Both the position numbers and the translations under genes were made by a program. This document shows, one piece after another, positions 8,769 through 17,600 of a stretch of 64,000 bases of DNA. The DNA comes from Methylophilus glucosoxydans (GTDB taxonomy: Bacteria; Pseudomonadota; Gammaproteobacteria; Burkholderiales; Methylophilaceae), in contig NZ_JBHTJW010000002.1 in assembly GCF_042676145.1 (NCBI RefSeq), positions 1,054,001 to 1,118,000 on the forward strand. Reading direction: 5' to 3'. Each line of letters opens with the position of its first letter. The first letter of the stretch is position 1. Below the pieces are notes generated by a model. The model made no database searches, was not told where the DNA came from, and saw only the letters and a program-made list of their open reading frames with translations.

Positions 8769-9437
8769 TTAGCGTGTTTTAAACCAGCCCGTCACGCTCA
8801 CTCTTGGCTGGATGGCGGGCAATACCTGGTGCCAGAATCCGGCGGATAAAAACAGCACGAGTCGGCCGCCTAGCGGCAAGATATCCAGATGTCTGGCATC
8901 TTGCTCCGGGGGCTGGTGATGTTCATCCAGATACAGGCGCAAGGCGCCCCCTGCTTGTTCTGGCCAATCCTCATTGAGATAGATAATTGCGGTCAAGCTG
9001 CGGACGCCGCTTGGTATTTGGGTGGCGTGTTGGCGGAACTGGTCGATGTGCGTGGCGTAGCCGTTGGAACCGGCAGGGTAGAGGGCAAAATGGGTTTCGT
9101 AAGTGGCCAGTCCCATCATCAGGTGACGGTTCGCCATTTGTTGCACCTCAGCCATCAGGCTAAAGTAGGCTTGCAAGGCAGGGTCGGGGTCGTCGGCTTC
9201 CAGCCAGGCAATGCGGTCAGCACGAAGATTGGGGTTGGTAATGGCGGCTTTGCTGGTGCCCGCCTGATGCATCTGCCCCTGCTGGTCACGCGCCAGTGCC
9301 AGCCTGCACAATGCGGCGATGGTGTCGGACGGCAAGCATTGATCGATCAGGCAATATTGGTGTTCACTGAGAGACTCTACAAGCGTGTCAGTCAATGTGG
9401 TGATCGGTGCGCCCATGGGCAACTGAAAAATCTGCAT
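8769..9437 (-). CDS. 2OG-Fe(II) oxygenase, prolyl-4-hydroxylase (EGL-9/PHD-like) type
   Basis: 222 residues from the ATG at 9437; the open frame continues to 9611 only because it reads through tRNA-Val in antisense. The iron triad is His130-x-Asp132 (YATHIDQFRQ) and His203 (FWHQVLP), with the 2-oxoglutarate Arg at 212 (RVSVTGWF). The segment SLTAIIYLNEDWPEQAGGAL resembles bacterial homologues of HIF prolyl hydroxylase, of which the Pseudomonas enzyme hydroxylates a proline of EF-Tu. A similar role here is inferred. Its stop lies 1 bp from the convergent lytic transglycosylase stop. Confidence 0.8.
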   Translation of the reverse strand: MQIFQLPMGAPITTLTDTLVESLSEHQYCLIDQCLPSDTIAALCRLALARDQQGQMHQAGTSKAAITNPNLRADRIAWLEADDPDPALQAYFSLMAEVQQMANRHLMMGLATYETHFALYPAGSNGYATHIDQFRQHATQIPSGVRSLTAIIYLNEDWPEQAGGALRLYLDEHHQPPEQDARHLDILPLGGRLVLFLSAGFWHQVLPAIQPRVSVTGWFKTR

Positions 9438-9461
9438 GGCAATATTATAAGCGTGATCCCA

Positions 9462-9490
9462 TTGCCTAAGGACTGGCTTTCGGATAGAAT
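9462..9490 (+). promoter_or_regulatory. Predicted sigma-70 promoter for tRNA-Val
   Basis: TTGCCT (9462-9467) and TAGAAT (9485-9490) are separated by exactly 17 bp. Transcription would start near 9497, giving a leader of about 37 nt before the mature tRNA. The GC-rich stretch GCGCAACC just after the -10 is the kind of discriminator found at stringently controlled stable-RNA promoters. Confidence 0.6.
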
Positions 9491-9533
9491 GCGCAACCTT
9501 ATTGATTGCAGTCCATGTGATCAATCTTAAAAT

Positions 9534-9610
9534 AGTCGCGTAGCTCAGCTGGTTAGAGCACCACCTTGACATGGTGGGGGTCGATGGTTCGAGTCCATTC
9601 GCGACTACCA
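9534..9610 (+). tRNA. tRNA-Val (anticodon GAC)
   Basis: 77 nt cloverleaf. The acceptor stem AGTCGCG (9534-9540) pairs with CGCGACT (9600-9606); the anticodon stem CCACC/GGTGG encloses the loop TTGACAT with anticodon GAC; the T-arm contains GGTTCGAGTCC. The 3' CCA (9608-9610) is encoded. It is followed at once by a terminator. Confidence 0.97.
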
Positions 9611-9616
9611 AAATTC

Positions 9617-9652
9617 AAAAAGCCGTTATAATTAACGGCTTTTGTTGTTTTT
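9617..9652 (+). terminator. Rho-independent terminator of tRNA-Val
   Basis: GCCGTTA (9622-9628) pairs with TAACGGC (9633-9639) around a TAAT loop, extended by flanking A and T runs, and is followed by a T-rich tail. It ends the tRNA transcript before thrS. Confidence 0.88.
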
Positions 9653-9713
9653 ATCAAATGCTTTGTATAGGCCTTGTTTCAAGGTTGTTCGCTAAAATTT
9701 TGACGGATCTGGC

Positions 9714-11636
9714 ATGCCAAATATTCGATTACCCGATGGTTCTGTAAGACAGTTTGAACACGCTGTAACGGTGGCGGAGGTGGCTGCCAATATCGGCACC
9801 GGTTTGGCAAAAGCCGCGCTGGCTGGCAAGGTGACTTATCCCGGTCAGGAAGCAAAGCTGGTAGATACCAGTCATGAGATTGCGCAAGATGTTGAGCTGG
9901 CGATTATCACGGACAAGAACGAAGAGGGCCTGGAAATTATCCGCCACTCAACCGCACACTTGTTGGCCTATGCGGTCAAAGAGCTGTTCCCTGATGCACA
10001 GGTGACGATAGGTCCTGTCATTGAAAATGGCTTCTATTACGACTTTAGCTATAAGCGCCCATTTACGCCGGATGATCTGGTGGCCATTGAGAAAAAAATG
10101 GCTGAATTGGCAAAGAAAGACGAAAAGGTCGAGCGCAAAGTGCTGCCGCGTGATGAAGCGGTGGCTTACTTCAAAAGCATTAACGAGCACTACAAAGCCG
10201 AGATCATTGCCAGCATTCCCAGCAATGAGGATGTTTCGCTGTATTCAGAAGGTGCGTTTACCGACTTGTGCCGTGGCCCGCACGTGCCGAATACCGGCAA
10301 GCTCAAGGCATTTAAATTGATGAAGCTGGCCGGCGCCTACTGGCGCGGTGACAGCAATAATGAAATGCTGCAACGTGTGTATGGCACTGCCTGGCGCAAT
10401 AAAGAAGAGTTGGAAGCTTATCTGCATATGCTGGAAGAGGCTGAGAAGCGCGACCACCGCAAGCTCGGCAAGCAGCTCGATTTTTACCATATGCAGGAGG
10501 ATGCGCCTGGGATGGTGTTCTGGCATCCGCGAGGCTGGGTCATCTGGCAAGAAGTCGAGCAGTACATGCGTGCCAAATTCAGGGAGTACGATTACCAGGA
10601 AGTACGTACGCCGACTGTACTGGACAAAACCCTGTGGGAAAAATCCGGCCACTGGCAAAACTACCGTGACAATATGTTTGTCACCCAGTCGGAAAACCGT
10701 GATTATGCCGTGAAGCCGATGAACTGCCCCGGTCATATCCAGATTTTCAACAGCAGTTTGCATAGCTACCGCGATTTACCGTTGCGGCTGGCGGAGTTCG
10801 GTTCTTGCCACCGCAACGAGCCGTCTGGTTCCTTGCATGGCTTGATGCGCGTGCGTGGCTTCACCCAAGATGATGCCCATATTTTCTGTATGGAATCGCA
10901 AGTCGAAGCCGAAGTGGCGGACTTTATCAAAATGTTGTACGAAGTCTATAAAGACTTTGGGTTTGACGATGTGATCGTTAAATTGTCTACCCGCCCAGAA
11001 AAGCGTGTGGGTACGGAAGAAGCGTGGGACATGGCAGAAAATGCCTTGGCTAACGCGATTAAGGCGAATGGCCTTGAGTTCGAGTATCAGCCGGGCGAAG
11101 GCGCTTTTTACGGCCCGAAAATTGAATTCACCCTCAAAGACTCGCTCGGACGGATGTGGCAATGCGGCACCATCCAGCTCGACCCAAACCTGCCAGAGCG
11201 CCTGGGCGCCGAGTATGTGGCTGAAGATAATACGCGCCAACGGCCTATCATGCTGCACCGTGCGATTGTGGGTTCCATGGAGCGTTTTTTAGGCATCTTG
11301 ATCGAAAACTTTGCGGGTGCCATGCCGGTCTGGCTGTCGCCTGTGCAGGTCATGGTGCTTAATATTTCCGACAATCAAGCCGATTACGTGCGCCAAGTAG
11401 TTGAAAAATTGAAGAAAAATGGCATTCGATGCGATTTTGACTTGAGAAACGAGAAGATTACCTATAAAATACGCGAACATAGTTTGCAAAAATTGCCTTA
11501 TCTGATTGTTGTTGGCGATAAGGAAATGCAAAATGGTCATGTGGCCGTACGTACCAGAAAAGGTGAAGATCTGGGTGCGATGTCGGTAGATGCGTTTGTT
11601 GCGCGTGTACAGCAAGACATCCAAAACCGGGTCTAA
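9714..11636 (+). CDS. thrS: Threonyl-tRNA synthetase
   Basis: 640 residues, full length. Domains in order: TGS (about 1-62), the editing domain with HSTAHLLAYA near residue 78 and a downstream Cys of the GPCRG type (FTDLCRGPH), the class II catalytic core with MNCPGHIQIF (zinc Cys) and motif 2 RNEPSGSLHGLMRVRGF, and a C-terminal anticodon-binding domain. It charges tRNA-Thr. It heads the conserved thrS-infC-rpmI-rplT-pheS-pheT-ihfA order. Confidence 0.98.
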   Translation: MPNIRLPDGSVRQFEHAVTVAEVAANIGTGLAKAALAGKVTYPGQEAKLVDTSHEIAQDVELAIITDKNEEGLEIIRHSTAHLLAYAVKELFPDAQVTIGPVIENGFYYDFSYKRPFTPDDLVAIEKKMAELAKKDEKVERKVLPRDEAVAYFKSINEHYKAEIIASIPSNEDVSLYSEGAFTDLCRGPHVPNTGKLKAFKLMKLAGAYWRGDSNNEMLQRVYGTAWRNKEELEAYLHMLEEAEKRDHRKLGKQLDFYHMQEDAPGMVFWHPRGWVIWQEVEQYMRAKFREYDYQEVRTPTVLDKTLWEKSGHWQNYRDNMFVTQSENRDYAVKPMNCPGHIQIFNSSLHSYRDLPLRLAEFGSCHRNEPSGSLHGLMRVRGFTQDDAHIFCMESQVEAEVADFIKMLYEVYKDFGFDDVIVKLSTRPEKRVGTEEAWDMAENALANAIKANGLEFEYQPGEGAFYGPKIEFTLKDSLGRMWQCGTIQLDPNLPERLGAEYVAEDNTRQRPIMLHRAIVGSMERFLGILIENFAGAMPVWLSPVQVMVLNISDNQADYVRQVVEKLKKNGIRCDFDLRNEKITYKIREHSLQKLPYLIVVGDKEMQNGHVAVRTRKGEDLGAMSVDAFVARVQQDIQNRV

Positions 11637-11680
11637 TTTTTTAGGTGCCGTGCGGCTTTGTTTATTGTTAGGGGATTGTT

Positions 11681-12235
11681 ATAGCTCAGGATAAAGATAC
11701 ACGCATTAATGGCGATATTACCGCGCCACAAGTGCGTCTGATTGGTGTAGATGGCGAACCGTTAGGCATTATGAGTCTCAAAGAGGCCTTTGCCAAAGCG
11801 GAAGAAGCTGATATTGATATTGTTGAAATTGCACCAAATGCTGCACCGCCCGTGTGCCGTTTGATGGATTATGGCAAATTCAAATACGCCGAGAGCAAGC
11901 GTCTACACGAGCAAAAACTCAAACAAAAACAGGTGCAGATCAAAGAGGTCAAATTTAGACCTGGCACCGATGATGGCGATTACAACATCAAGTTGCGTAA
12001 CATTATTCGCTTTTTGGGCGATGGTGACAAAGCCAAGATTACTTTGCGCTTCCGTGGCCGTGAAATTACGCATCAGGAGTTCGGTTTGGCGCTGTTGAAG
12101 CGTCTGGAAGCGGATCTGGCTGAGCATGCAGCGGTGGAGCAATACCCAAAAATGGAAGGCCGTCAAATGGTGATGGTACTGGCGCCCGCTAAAAAGGTGC
12201 CACCAAAAAAAGCGGACAAGTCCGCAGAAGAATAA
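11681..12235 (+). CDS. infC: Translation initiation factor IF-3 with a rare ATA start codon
   Basis: 184 residues. The protein continues in frame well upstream of the first ATG/GTG: ATA-GCT-CAG-GAT-AAA encodes (M)AQDKDTRINGDITAPQVRLIG, which matches the N-terminus of beta-proteobacterial IF-3. AGGGG at 11670-11674 lies 6 nt before the ATA at 11681; the ATT at 11675 abuts the Shine-Dalgarno and is too close. IF-3 rejects non-canonical start codons, so infC genes often use AUU or AUA to regulate themselves. Later motifs include PPVCRLMDYGKFKY and KEVKFRPGTDDGDY. Starting at the first GTG (11732) would remove 17 conserved residues. Confidence 0.93.
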   Translation: MAQDKDTRINGDITAPQVRLIGVDGEPLGIMSLKEAFAKAEEADIDIVEIAPNAAPPVCRLMDYGKFKYAESKRLHEQKLKQKQVQIKEVKFRPGTDDGDYNIKLRNIIRFLGDGDKAKITLRFRGREITHQEFGLALLKRLEADLAEHAAVEQYPKMEGRQMVMVLAPAKKVPPKKADKSAEE

Positions 12236-12303
12236 GTTTTTTGGAGTGATATGGCTAAATTGGCTGCCTACTCACTCTTTACTCAACCTCTAAGGAGACC
12301 AAA

Positions 12304-12501
12304 ATGCCAAAGATGAAAACAAAGAGCAGCGCCAAAAAGCGCTTCAAGTTCTTGGGTAACGGCAAAGTGAAGCGTACACACTCTCACTTGCGCCACATCC
12401 TGACCAAGAAAACAACCAAGCAAAAACGTAAACTGCGCGGTACCGCAATTATTTCTGCGACCGACGTGAAACGCGTTCGCGCAATGATGCCAACACAATA
12501 A
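12304..12501 (+). CDS. rpmI: 50S ribosomal protein L35
   Basis: 65 residues, very basic, beginning MPKMKTKSSAKKRFK, the invariant L35 signature. The Shine-Dalgarno AAGGAG lies about 7 nt before the ATG. A 68-nt leader separates it from infC; in enterobacteria L20 represses this operon through such a leader, but I do not recognise the specific fold here. Confidence 0.98.
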   Translation: MPKMKTKSSAKKRFKFLGNGKVKRTHSHLRHILTKKTTKQKRKLRGTAIISATDVKRVRAMMPTQ

Positions 12502-12511
12502 GGAGACCGAC

Positions 12512-12871
12512 ATGCCTAGAGTAAAACGTGGTGTCATCGCACGCGCAAAACACAAAAAAGTATTAAATGCTGCTAAAGGTTACCGTGGTCGTCGTAAGAA
12601 CGTCTACCGTGTTGCCAAACAGGCGGTCATGAAAGCCGGTCAATATGCATACCGTGACCGTCGTCAGAAAAAACGTCAATTCCGCGCATTGTGGATTGCC
12701 CGTATTAACGCGGCAGCCCGTGAAGCTGGTTTGACCTACAGCCGTTTCATGAATGGCTTGAAAAAAGCTGCGGTTGAAGTTGACCGTAAAGTGCTGGCTG
12801 ATCTGGCCGTGTTCGATAAAGCTGCTTTTGCCAAGTTTGTAGAATTGGCTAAAACAGGTTTAAGCGCCTAA
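12512..12871 (+). CDS. rplT: 50S ribosomal protein L20
   Basis: 119 residues, starting MPRVKRGVIARAKHKKVL, with the typical AKGYRGRRKNVYRVAKQAV segment. It is an early-binding 23S rRNA assembly protein. It follows rpmI by 10 bp and has AAGGAG before its start. A strong terminator follows 11 bp after its stop. Confidence 0.98.
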   Translation: MPRVKRGVIARAKHKKVLNAAKGYRGRRKNVYRVAKQAVMKAGQYAYRDRRQKKRQFRALWIARINAAAREAGLTYSRFMNGLKKAAVEVDRKVLADLAVFDKAAFAKFVELAKTGLSA

Positions 12872-12882
12872 TCAGACCTACC

Positions 12883-12911
12883 AAAAAAAGAGGCTGCGGC
12901 CTCTTTTTTTA
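12883..12911 (+). terminator. Rho-independent terminator after rplT
   Basis: GAGGC (12890-12894) pairs with GCCTC (12899-12903) around TGCG, flanked by an A run and followed by seven T. It separates rplT from pheS by 36 bp and may act as a partial terminator, because the downstream genes are usually co-transcribed with this operon. Confidence 0.88.
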
Positions 12912-12947
12912 TTTTAATGCTAGTTAAACCCTAAAAGAATACCGACG

Positions 12948-13949
12948 ATGGCTGATCTTAATCACTTAATCGCAGAAGCAGCACAGGACTTTGCCGCTTG
13001 TCATGATATCCCTGCACTGGAAAACGCCAAGGCCAAATTTTTGGGCAAGTCAGGCGCTATTACGGAGGCATTGAAGGGCTTGGGCAAGTTGAGTGCCGAA
13101 GAACGTCCTGCAGCCGGGGCAGCGATTAATGTGGTCAAGCAGGCGGTCGAGCAAGCCTTGAATGACCGCCGTGACAGTATTTTGGCCGCAGCCCAGGCCA
13201 AGCAGCTGGCGAGCGAAACCATTGATGTGACTTTGCCTGCGCGTGCGCAGTCCAAAGGGGGCCTGCATCCTGTGACGCTGACTTTGCGTCGTGTGGAAGA
13301 GCTGTTTCACTCTATCGGTTTTAGTGTGGCCGATGGCCCTGAAATTGAAACCGATTTTTATAATTTCACCGCTTTGAATATCCCTGACAACCACCCGGCG
13401 CGTGCGATGCACGATACGTTTTATGTGGAAACCGGTGGGGATAACATGGAATACGTGCTGCGCACACATACCTCGCCAGTGCAGGTCCATTACATGCAAG
13501 ACAATACGCCGCCTTTAAAAATTATTGCGCCAGGGCGTGTGTATCGCGTGGACTCGGATGCGACACACTCACCGATGTTTCATCAGGTGGAAGGCTTGTG
13601 GGTAGATGAGCAGATCAGTTTTGCTAACCTAAAAGGCGTTGTGCAGGATTTCCTGCAAAAATTCTTTGAGCGTGACGATTTAACCGTCCGTTTCCGTCCG
13701 TCTTTCTTTCCGTTTACCGAGCCGTCAGCCGAGATGGACATGAGCTGGAATGGCGGTTGGCTGGAAATCGGTGGTTGCGGTATGGTGCATCCCGAAGTAC
13801 TCAAGCACGTCAATATCGATAGCAGCAAATACCGTGGTTTTGCTTTTGGTTTGGGTGTCGAGCGCCTGGCCATGTTGCGTTATGGCGTCAATGATTTACG
13901 CCATTTCTTTAATAATGATCTGCGTTTTTTGCAGCAGTTCATCAAGTAA
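12948..13949 (+). CDS. pheS: Phenylalanyl-tRNA synthetase, alpha subunit
   Basis: 333 residues. An N-terminal coiled-coil arm (about 1-85) is followed by the class II catalytic domain with PGRVYRVDSDATHSPMFHQVEG (motif 2), MDMSWNGGWLEIGGCGMV and FGLGVERLAMLRYG (motif 3). It forms an alpha2-beta2 enzyme with PheT. The gap to pheT is 52 bp. Confidence 0.98.
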   Translation: MADLNHLIAEAAQDFAACHDIPALENAKAKFLGKSGAITEALKGLGKLSAEERPAAGAAINVVKQAVEQALNDRRDSILAAAQAKQLASETIDVTLPARAQSKGGLHPVTLTLRRVEELFHSIGFSVADGPEIETDFYNFTALNIPDNHPARAMHDTFYVETGGDNMEYVLRTHTSPVQVHYMQDNTPPLKIIAPGRVYRVDSDATHSPMFHQVEGLWVDEQISFANLKGVVQDFLQKFFERDDLTVRFRPSFFPFTEPSAEMDMSWNGGWLEIGGCGMVHPEVLKHVNIDSSKYRGFAFGLGVERLAMLRYGVNDLRHFFNNDLRFLQQFIK

Positions 13950-14001
13950 TTTCAGCGCCCGCGCACTTTAAACAGCAGAATTAAGACAAGGTAAGACAGA
14001 T

Positions 14002-16368
14002 ATGCAGTTCTCCGAACAATGGTTACGATCCATGGTGAATCCAGCGATGGATACCGAGCAGCTTGGTCATGCGCTGACGATGGCAGGCCTGGAGGTTGAA
14101 GCGCTCACGCCTGTTGCGCCAGCGTTTAGCCGCGTCGTTGTGGCCGAGATTTTGGAGGCGGCCAAACATCCAGACGCTGATCGCCTGCAAGTGTGCAAGG
14201 TGAAAGTCGGCGAGGAGACTTTGCAAATTGTCTGTGGTGCCCCTAATGCGCGTGCCGGTTTGAAAGCCCCATGTGCGCTGGTTGGCGCACAGTTACCAGA
14301 AAACAATGGGCAACCAGGCATTCAAATCAAGCAAGCCAAAGTACGTGGGGTTGAGTCTTTTGGCATGATGTGTTCTGCCAAAGAACTGGGCATTGCCACA
14401 GAAGCCAACGGCATTCTGGAGCTGCCAGCAGACGCGCCGGTTGGTCAGGATATTCGTGAGTATCTGGATTTGAACGACCATACTTACACGTTAAAACTCA
14501 CGCCTAACCGTGCAGACTGTCTGAGCATTGTCGGCATTGCACGCGATGTGGTCGCCATGACTGGCGCGCCAATGACTGCCCCAGCTGTTGCACCTGCTGC
14601 GGTGACAGGGAGCCTGACCAAAAACGTGACGCTGCAAGCCAGTACGGCTTGCCTGGCCTATTATGGCCGGGTGATCGAAGGCGTGAATGCACAAGCTAAA
14701 ACGCCAGACTGGATGGTCCGTCGCCTTGAGCGTAGTGGTATTCGTAGCATCAGTGCGCTGGTGGATATCACCAATTATATTTTGCTGGAGCAAGGGCAAC
14801 CGTTGCATGCCTTTGACCTGAACTTGCTGCAAGGCGATATTCAGGTACGTTTTGCCCAGGCAGGTGAAAAACTGGTATTGCTGAATGACACTGAAGTCAC
14901 CCTCAAAGGCGATGATCTGGTCATTGCCGACAGTAACGGCCCCGTGGCGTTGGCAGGCATCATGGGGGCTAACCCCAGCGCAGTCAGCGATACTACGCAA
15001 GCGATCTTTTTAGAAAGCGCATTCTTCACGCCAGATGTGATGGCTGGTAAAGCCCGTCGTTTGGGGTTGAGCACCGACTCCTCTTACCGTTTTGAGCGTG
15101 GCGTGGATTTTGGTAACACACTGAATGCGCTTGAACGTGCGACGGCATTGGTGCTCGAAATTTGTGGTGGCCAGGCCGCCGCCGTCACCGCAGTGACTGC
15201 CGACTTGCCGGTACGCAAGCAAGTCAGTTTGCGCTATGCCTACCTGCTGTCAGTGTTAGGCATAGAAATCAGCCTGGCGCGTGTAGGGCAGTTGCTCACA
15301 CAATTAGGTTTCAGCTATACCGAAAGCAATGGTGTGTTCCAGGTCAATGCGCCTAGCTTCCGATTTGATATCGCGCGTGAAGAAGACCTGATTGAAGAAG
15401 TTGCCCGTTTGCATGGCTACGAGCATATCCCGGCACTGACCCCTGTGGCACCGCAAGGCATGCTGGCCTCGCCAGAAGCGCAGCGCAGCAAGCATTGGTT
15501 GCGCGATGTCATGGTTAATCAAGGCTATCAGGAAGTCGTCACCTACAGCTTTGTGGATGCAAGCTGGGAGCGTGATTTGTATGGGAATGAAGCACCGATT
15601 GCACTTAAAAACCCGATTGCCAGCAATCTGAGCGTGATGCGCTCCGGTTTGTGGGGCGGTCTGCTGGATGCTCTGGACTACAACCTCAAGCGTCAGCAAA
15701 CCCGTGCCATGCTGTTTGAGCTCGGTGCGCGCTATGAACAAGGTAACCAGGGCTTTATCGAAACATTGACATTGTCTGGCCTGATCTATGGCAGCGTCCA
15801 GCCAGAACAATGGGCGACAGAAGCCCGCGCTTTTGATTTTTATGATGCCAAGGCCCACGTCGAGTCGCTGTTCGCACAAACCGTGCGTTTTGTGGTTGAG
15901 CAGCATCCCGCCTTACATCCAGGCCAGTCAGCACGCATTTATCTGGGCGATCAAGCTGTAGGCTGGCTAGGTAAATTGCATCCGCAATGGCAACAACAGT
16001 ATGGCCTGACCAGCGCCTGTTATCTGTTTGAGCTTGATGCCGCCGCTGCGCTGGCGACGCAAGTGCCGGCGTATAGCGAGGTAAGCAAGTTCTTACCTGT
16101 ACGCCGTGACCTTGCCGTGATTGTTGATCAAAATGTGTCAGCACAAACCATGATTGATGCCATTATTGCCGAGCAAATTCCGCAATTACAAACCCTAAAA
16201 TTGTTTGATGTTTATCAAGGCAAAGGGGTGCCAGAAAACAAAAAAAGCCTTGCATTTCTTGTACTTATGCAAGATACTTGCAAGACAATGGTCGATGAGG
16301 AAGTCGATACCATCGTGGCGCGAATCCTCAATAACTGGTCATCCAATTTTGCTGCATCACTAAGATAG
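14002..16368 (+). CDS. pheT: Phenylalanyl-tRNA synthetase, beta subunit
   Basis: 788 residues, full length. Domains in order: an N-terminal tRNA-binding OB fold (about 40-150, with DRLQVCKVKVG), B5 and B3/B4 domains that edit mischarged Tyr-tRNA, a core that mimics the synthetase fold, and a C-terminal ferredoxin-like anticodon-binding domain (FLPVRRDLAVIVDQNV onward). Partner of PheS. Confidence 0.98.
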   Translation: MQFSEQWLRSMVNPAMDTEQLGHALTMAGLEVEALTPVAPAFSRVVVAEILEAAKHPDADRLQVCKVKVGEETLQIVCGAPNARAGLKAPCALVGAQLPENNGQPGIQIKQAKVRGVESFGMMCSAKELGIATEANGILELPADAPVGQDIREYLDLNDHTYTLKLTPNRADCLSIVGIARDVVAMTGAPMTAPAVAPAAVTGSLTKNVTLQASTACLAYYGRVIEGVNAQAKTPDWMVRRLERSGIRSISALVDITNYILLEQGQPLHAFDLNLLQGDIQVRFAQAGEKLVLLNDTEVTLKGDDLVIADSNGPVALAGIMGANPSAVSDTTQAIFLESAFFTPDVMAGKARRLGLSTDSSYRFERGVDFGNTLNALERATALVLEICGGQAAAVTAVTADLPVRKQVSLRYAYLLSVLGIEISLARVGQLLTQLGFSYTESNGVFQVNAPSFRFDIAREEDLIEEVARLHGYEHIPALTPVAPQGMLASPEAQRSKHWLRDVMVNQGYQEVVTYSFVDASWERDLYGNEAPIALKNPIASNLSVMRSGLWGGLLDALDYNLKRQQTRAMLFELGARYEQGNQGFIETLTLSGLIYGSVQPEQWATEARAFDFYDAKAHVESLFAQTVRFVVEQHPALHPGQSARIYLGDQAVGWLGKLHPQWQQQYGLTSACYLFELDAAAALATQVPAYSEVSKFLPVRRDLAVIVDQNVSAQTMIDAIIAEQIPQLQTLKLFDVYQGKGVPENKKSLAFLVLMQDTCKTMVDEEVDTIVARILNNWSSNFAASLR

Positions 16369-16505
16369 TATCACTTAGGGATAACATCATTTAGGTAATT
16401 CATCAGGATAATGCCATTTAAATCATCATTGCATTACTCCAAGGATTAACAGTTGATACAACTCAAGCGTCATCTCGCATAATAAGAAGGTTCAGGGGAT
16501 CGTTA

Positions 16506-16820
16506 ATGACACTCACAAAAGCTGATTTAGCCGATTTGTTGTTCGAACAAGTCGGGCTGAACAAGCGCGAAGCCAAGGATATGGTCGAAGCGTTTTTTGA
16601 AGAAGTCCGGAATGCGCTAGAAGAAGGGGACAGCGTCAAACTATCCGGTTTCGGTAATTTTGAACTGCGTACCAAATCCGAGCGCCCAGGTCGTAACCCA
16701 AAAACCGGTGAAGAAATCCCGATTTCTGCACGCCGTGTGGTGACCTTTCATGCCAGCCAAAAATTGAAATTACGCGTAGAAGAACACTACGCAGAACATC
16801 CATTACAAGCACAAGCCTGA
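16506..16820 (+). CDS. ihfA: Integration host factor, alpha subunit
   Basis: 104 residues, starting MTLTKADLADLLFEQVGLNKREA. The DNA-bending arm GRNPKTGEEIPISARRVVTFHAS is intact. IHF bends DNA sharply and helps sigma-54 promoters, recombination and replication; two sigma-54 elements are predicted near the end of this window. It follows pheT after 137 bp and precedes a MerR gene by 14 bp, a conserved arrangement. Confidence 0.97.
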   Translation: MTLTKADLADLLFEQVGLNKREAKDMVEAFFEEVRNALEEGDSVKLSGFGNFELRTKSERPGRNPKTGEEIPISARRVVTFHASQKLKLRVEEHYAEHPLQAQA

Positions 16821-16834
16821 TCTGATTACACCCT

Positions 16835-17263
16835 ATGCTAGAAACGCAAAAAGTGTCGTTGCCCCCCATTCCCGCCAAGCGCTACTTCACGATTGGTGAA
16901 GTGAGCGAACTATGCGGGGTGAAGCCACACGTCTTGCGTTACTGGGAACAAGAGTTCACTCAGCTCAAGCCTGTCAAACGCCGCGGCAATCGTCGCTATT
17001 ACCAGCATCACGAAGTCCTGCTGATCCGTAAAATTCGCGAACTCCTATACGAGCAAGGCTTTACCATCAGTGGCGCCCGCAATCGCCTGGATGGTGTGGA
17101 AGAAAAAGCAGATAAACCGCGCAGCAACACCGAATCAGCGGTTTCAAGCAGTCCACAATCTCAGGGCTTGATGGCAGAAGAAATATCGCAATCCGCTATT
17201 GATGTGGCGGCGCTTAGAGAACAAATTCAACAAGTGCTGCAATTGCTCAAAGTGCCTGCATAA
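16835..17263 (+). CDS. MerR-family transcriptional regulator
   Basis: 142 residues. The N-terminal winged helix-turn-helix is YFTIGEVSELCGVKPHVLRYWE, with a wing RRGNRRYYQ. The C-terminal part is low-complexity and then ends in a helix rich in Gln and Leu (residues 125-140), suited to dimerisation. There are no Cys ligands for a metal. A MerR gene directly after ihfA is a widely conserved arrangement, but its effector is not known. Confidence 0.9.
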   Translation: MLETQKVSLPPIPAKRYFTIGEVSELCGVKPHVLRYWEQEFTQLKPVKRRGNRRYYQHHEVLLIRKIRELLYEQGFTISGARNRLDGVEEKADKPRSNTESAVSSSPQSQGLMAEEISQSAIDVAALREQIQQVLQLLKVPA

Positions 17264-17281
17264 GCGCACAACGTAGCCATA

Positions 17282-17322
17282 AAAACCGCATATTCTGCTT
17301 AGCGAATATGCGGTTTTGCTTT
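17282..17322 (+). terminator. Rho-independent terminator after ihfA-merR
   Basis: AAAACCGCATATTC (17282-17295) pairs perfectly with GAATATGCGGTTTT (17304-17317) around an 8-nt loop. The arm ends in T residues, and a TATAAT (17322-17327) for the following tRNA lies directly after it. Confidence 0.88.
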
Positions 17323-17327
17323 ATAAT
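17322..17327 (+). promoter_or_regulatory. Candidate -10 element for tRNA-Pro
   Basis: A perfect TATAAT lies about 45 bp upstream of the tRNA-Pro gene. No good -35 is seen 17 bp upstream (TTAGCG), so this is a partial promoter prediction. Confidence 0.45.
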
Positions 17328-17370
17328 GCCACCTTCTTTTTCAAACGGTTTTATCGTTTGATTTTGAATC

Positions 17371-17449
<79 letters not shown>

Positions 17450-17484
17450 AACACATATCCAAGGTGGTTCAATACCATCCAAAG

Positions 17485-17518
17485 AATAGCCTTGAAACGA
17501 CCTTTCAAGGCTATTTTT
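17485..17518 (+). terminator. Rho-independent terminator after tRNA-Pro
   Basis: AATAGCCTTGAAA (17485-17497) pairs perfectly with TTTCAAGGCTATT (17503-17515) around a 5-nt loop, followed by T residues. Confidence 0.85.
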
Positions 17519-17600
17519 ACGTATCAGCCATCCAAAGTAGTTCATTGATATCCACGAGTAAAGTGGGGTAAGTGACGGGGTAACAACACTTGGCCCCAGT

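Noticed and set aside
9438..9611. N-terminal extension of the PHD-like gene through tRNA-Val
   Set aside because: The frame is open only because the tRNA has no stop in antisense. The iron-binding domain needs just the part from 9437.
11732..12235. Shorter IF-3 starting at GTG 11732
   Set aside because: It drops conserved N-terminal residues. The upstream ATA with a Shine-Dalgarno explains the full protein.
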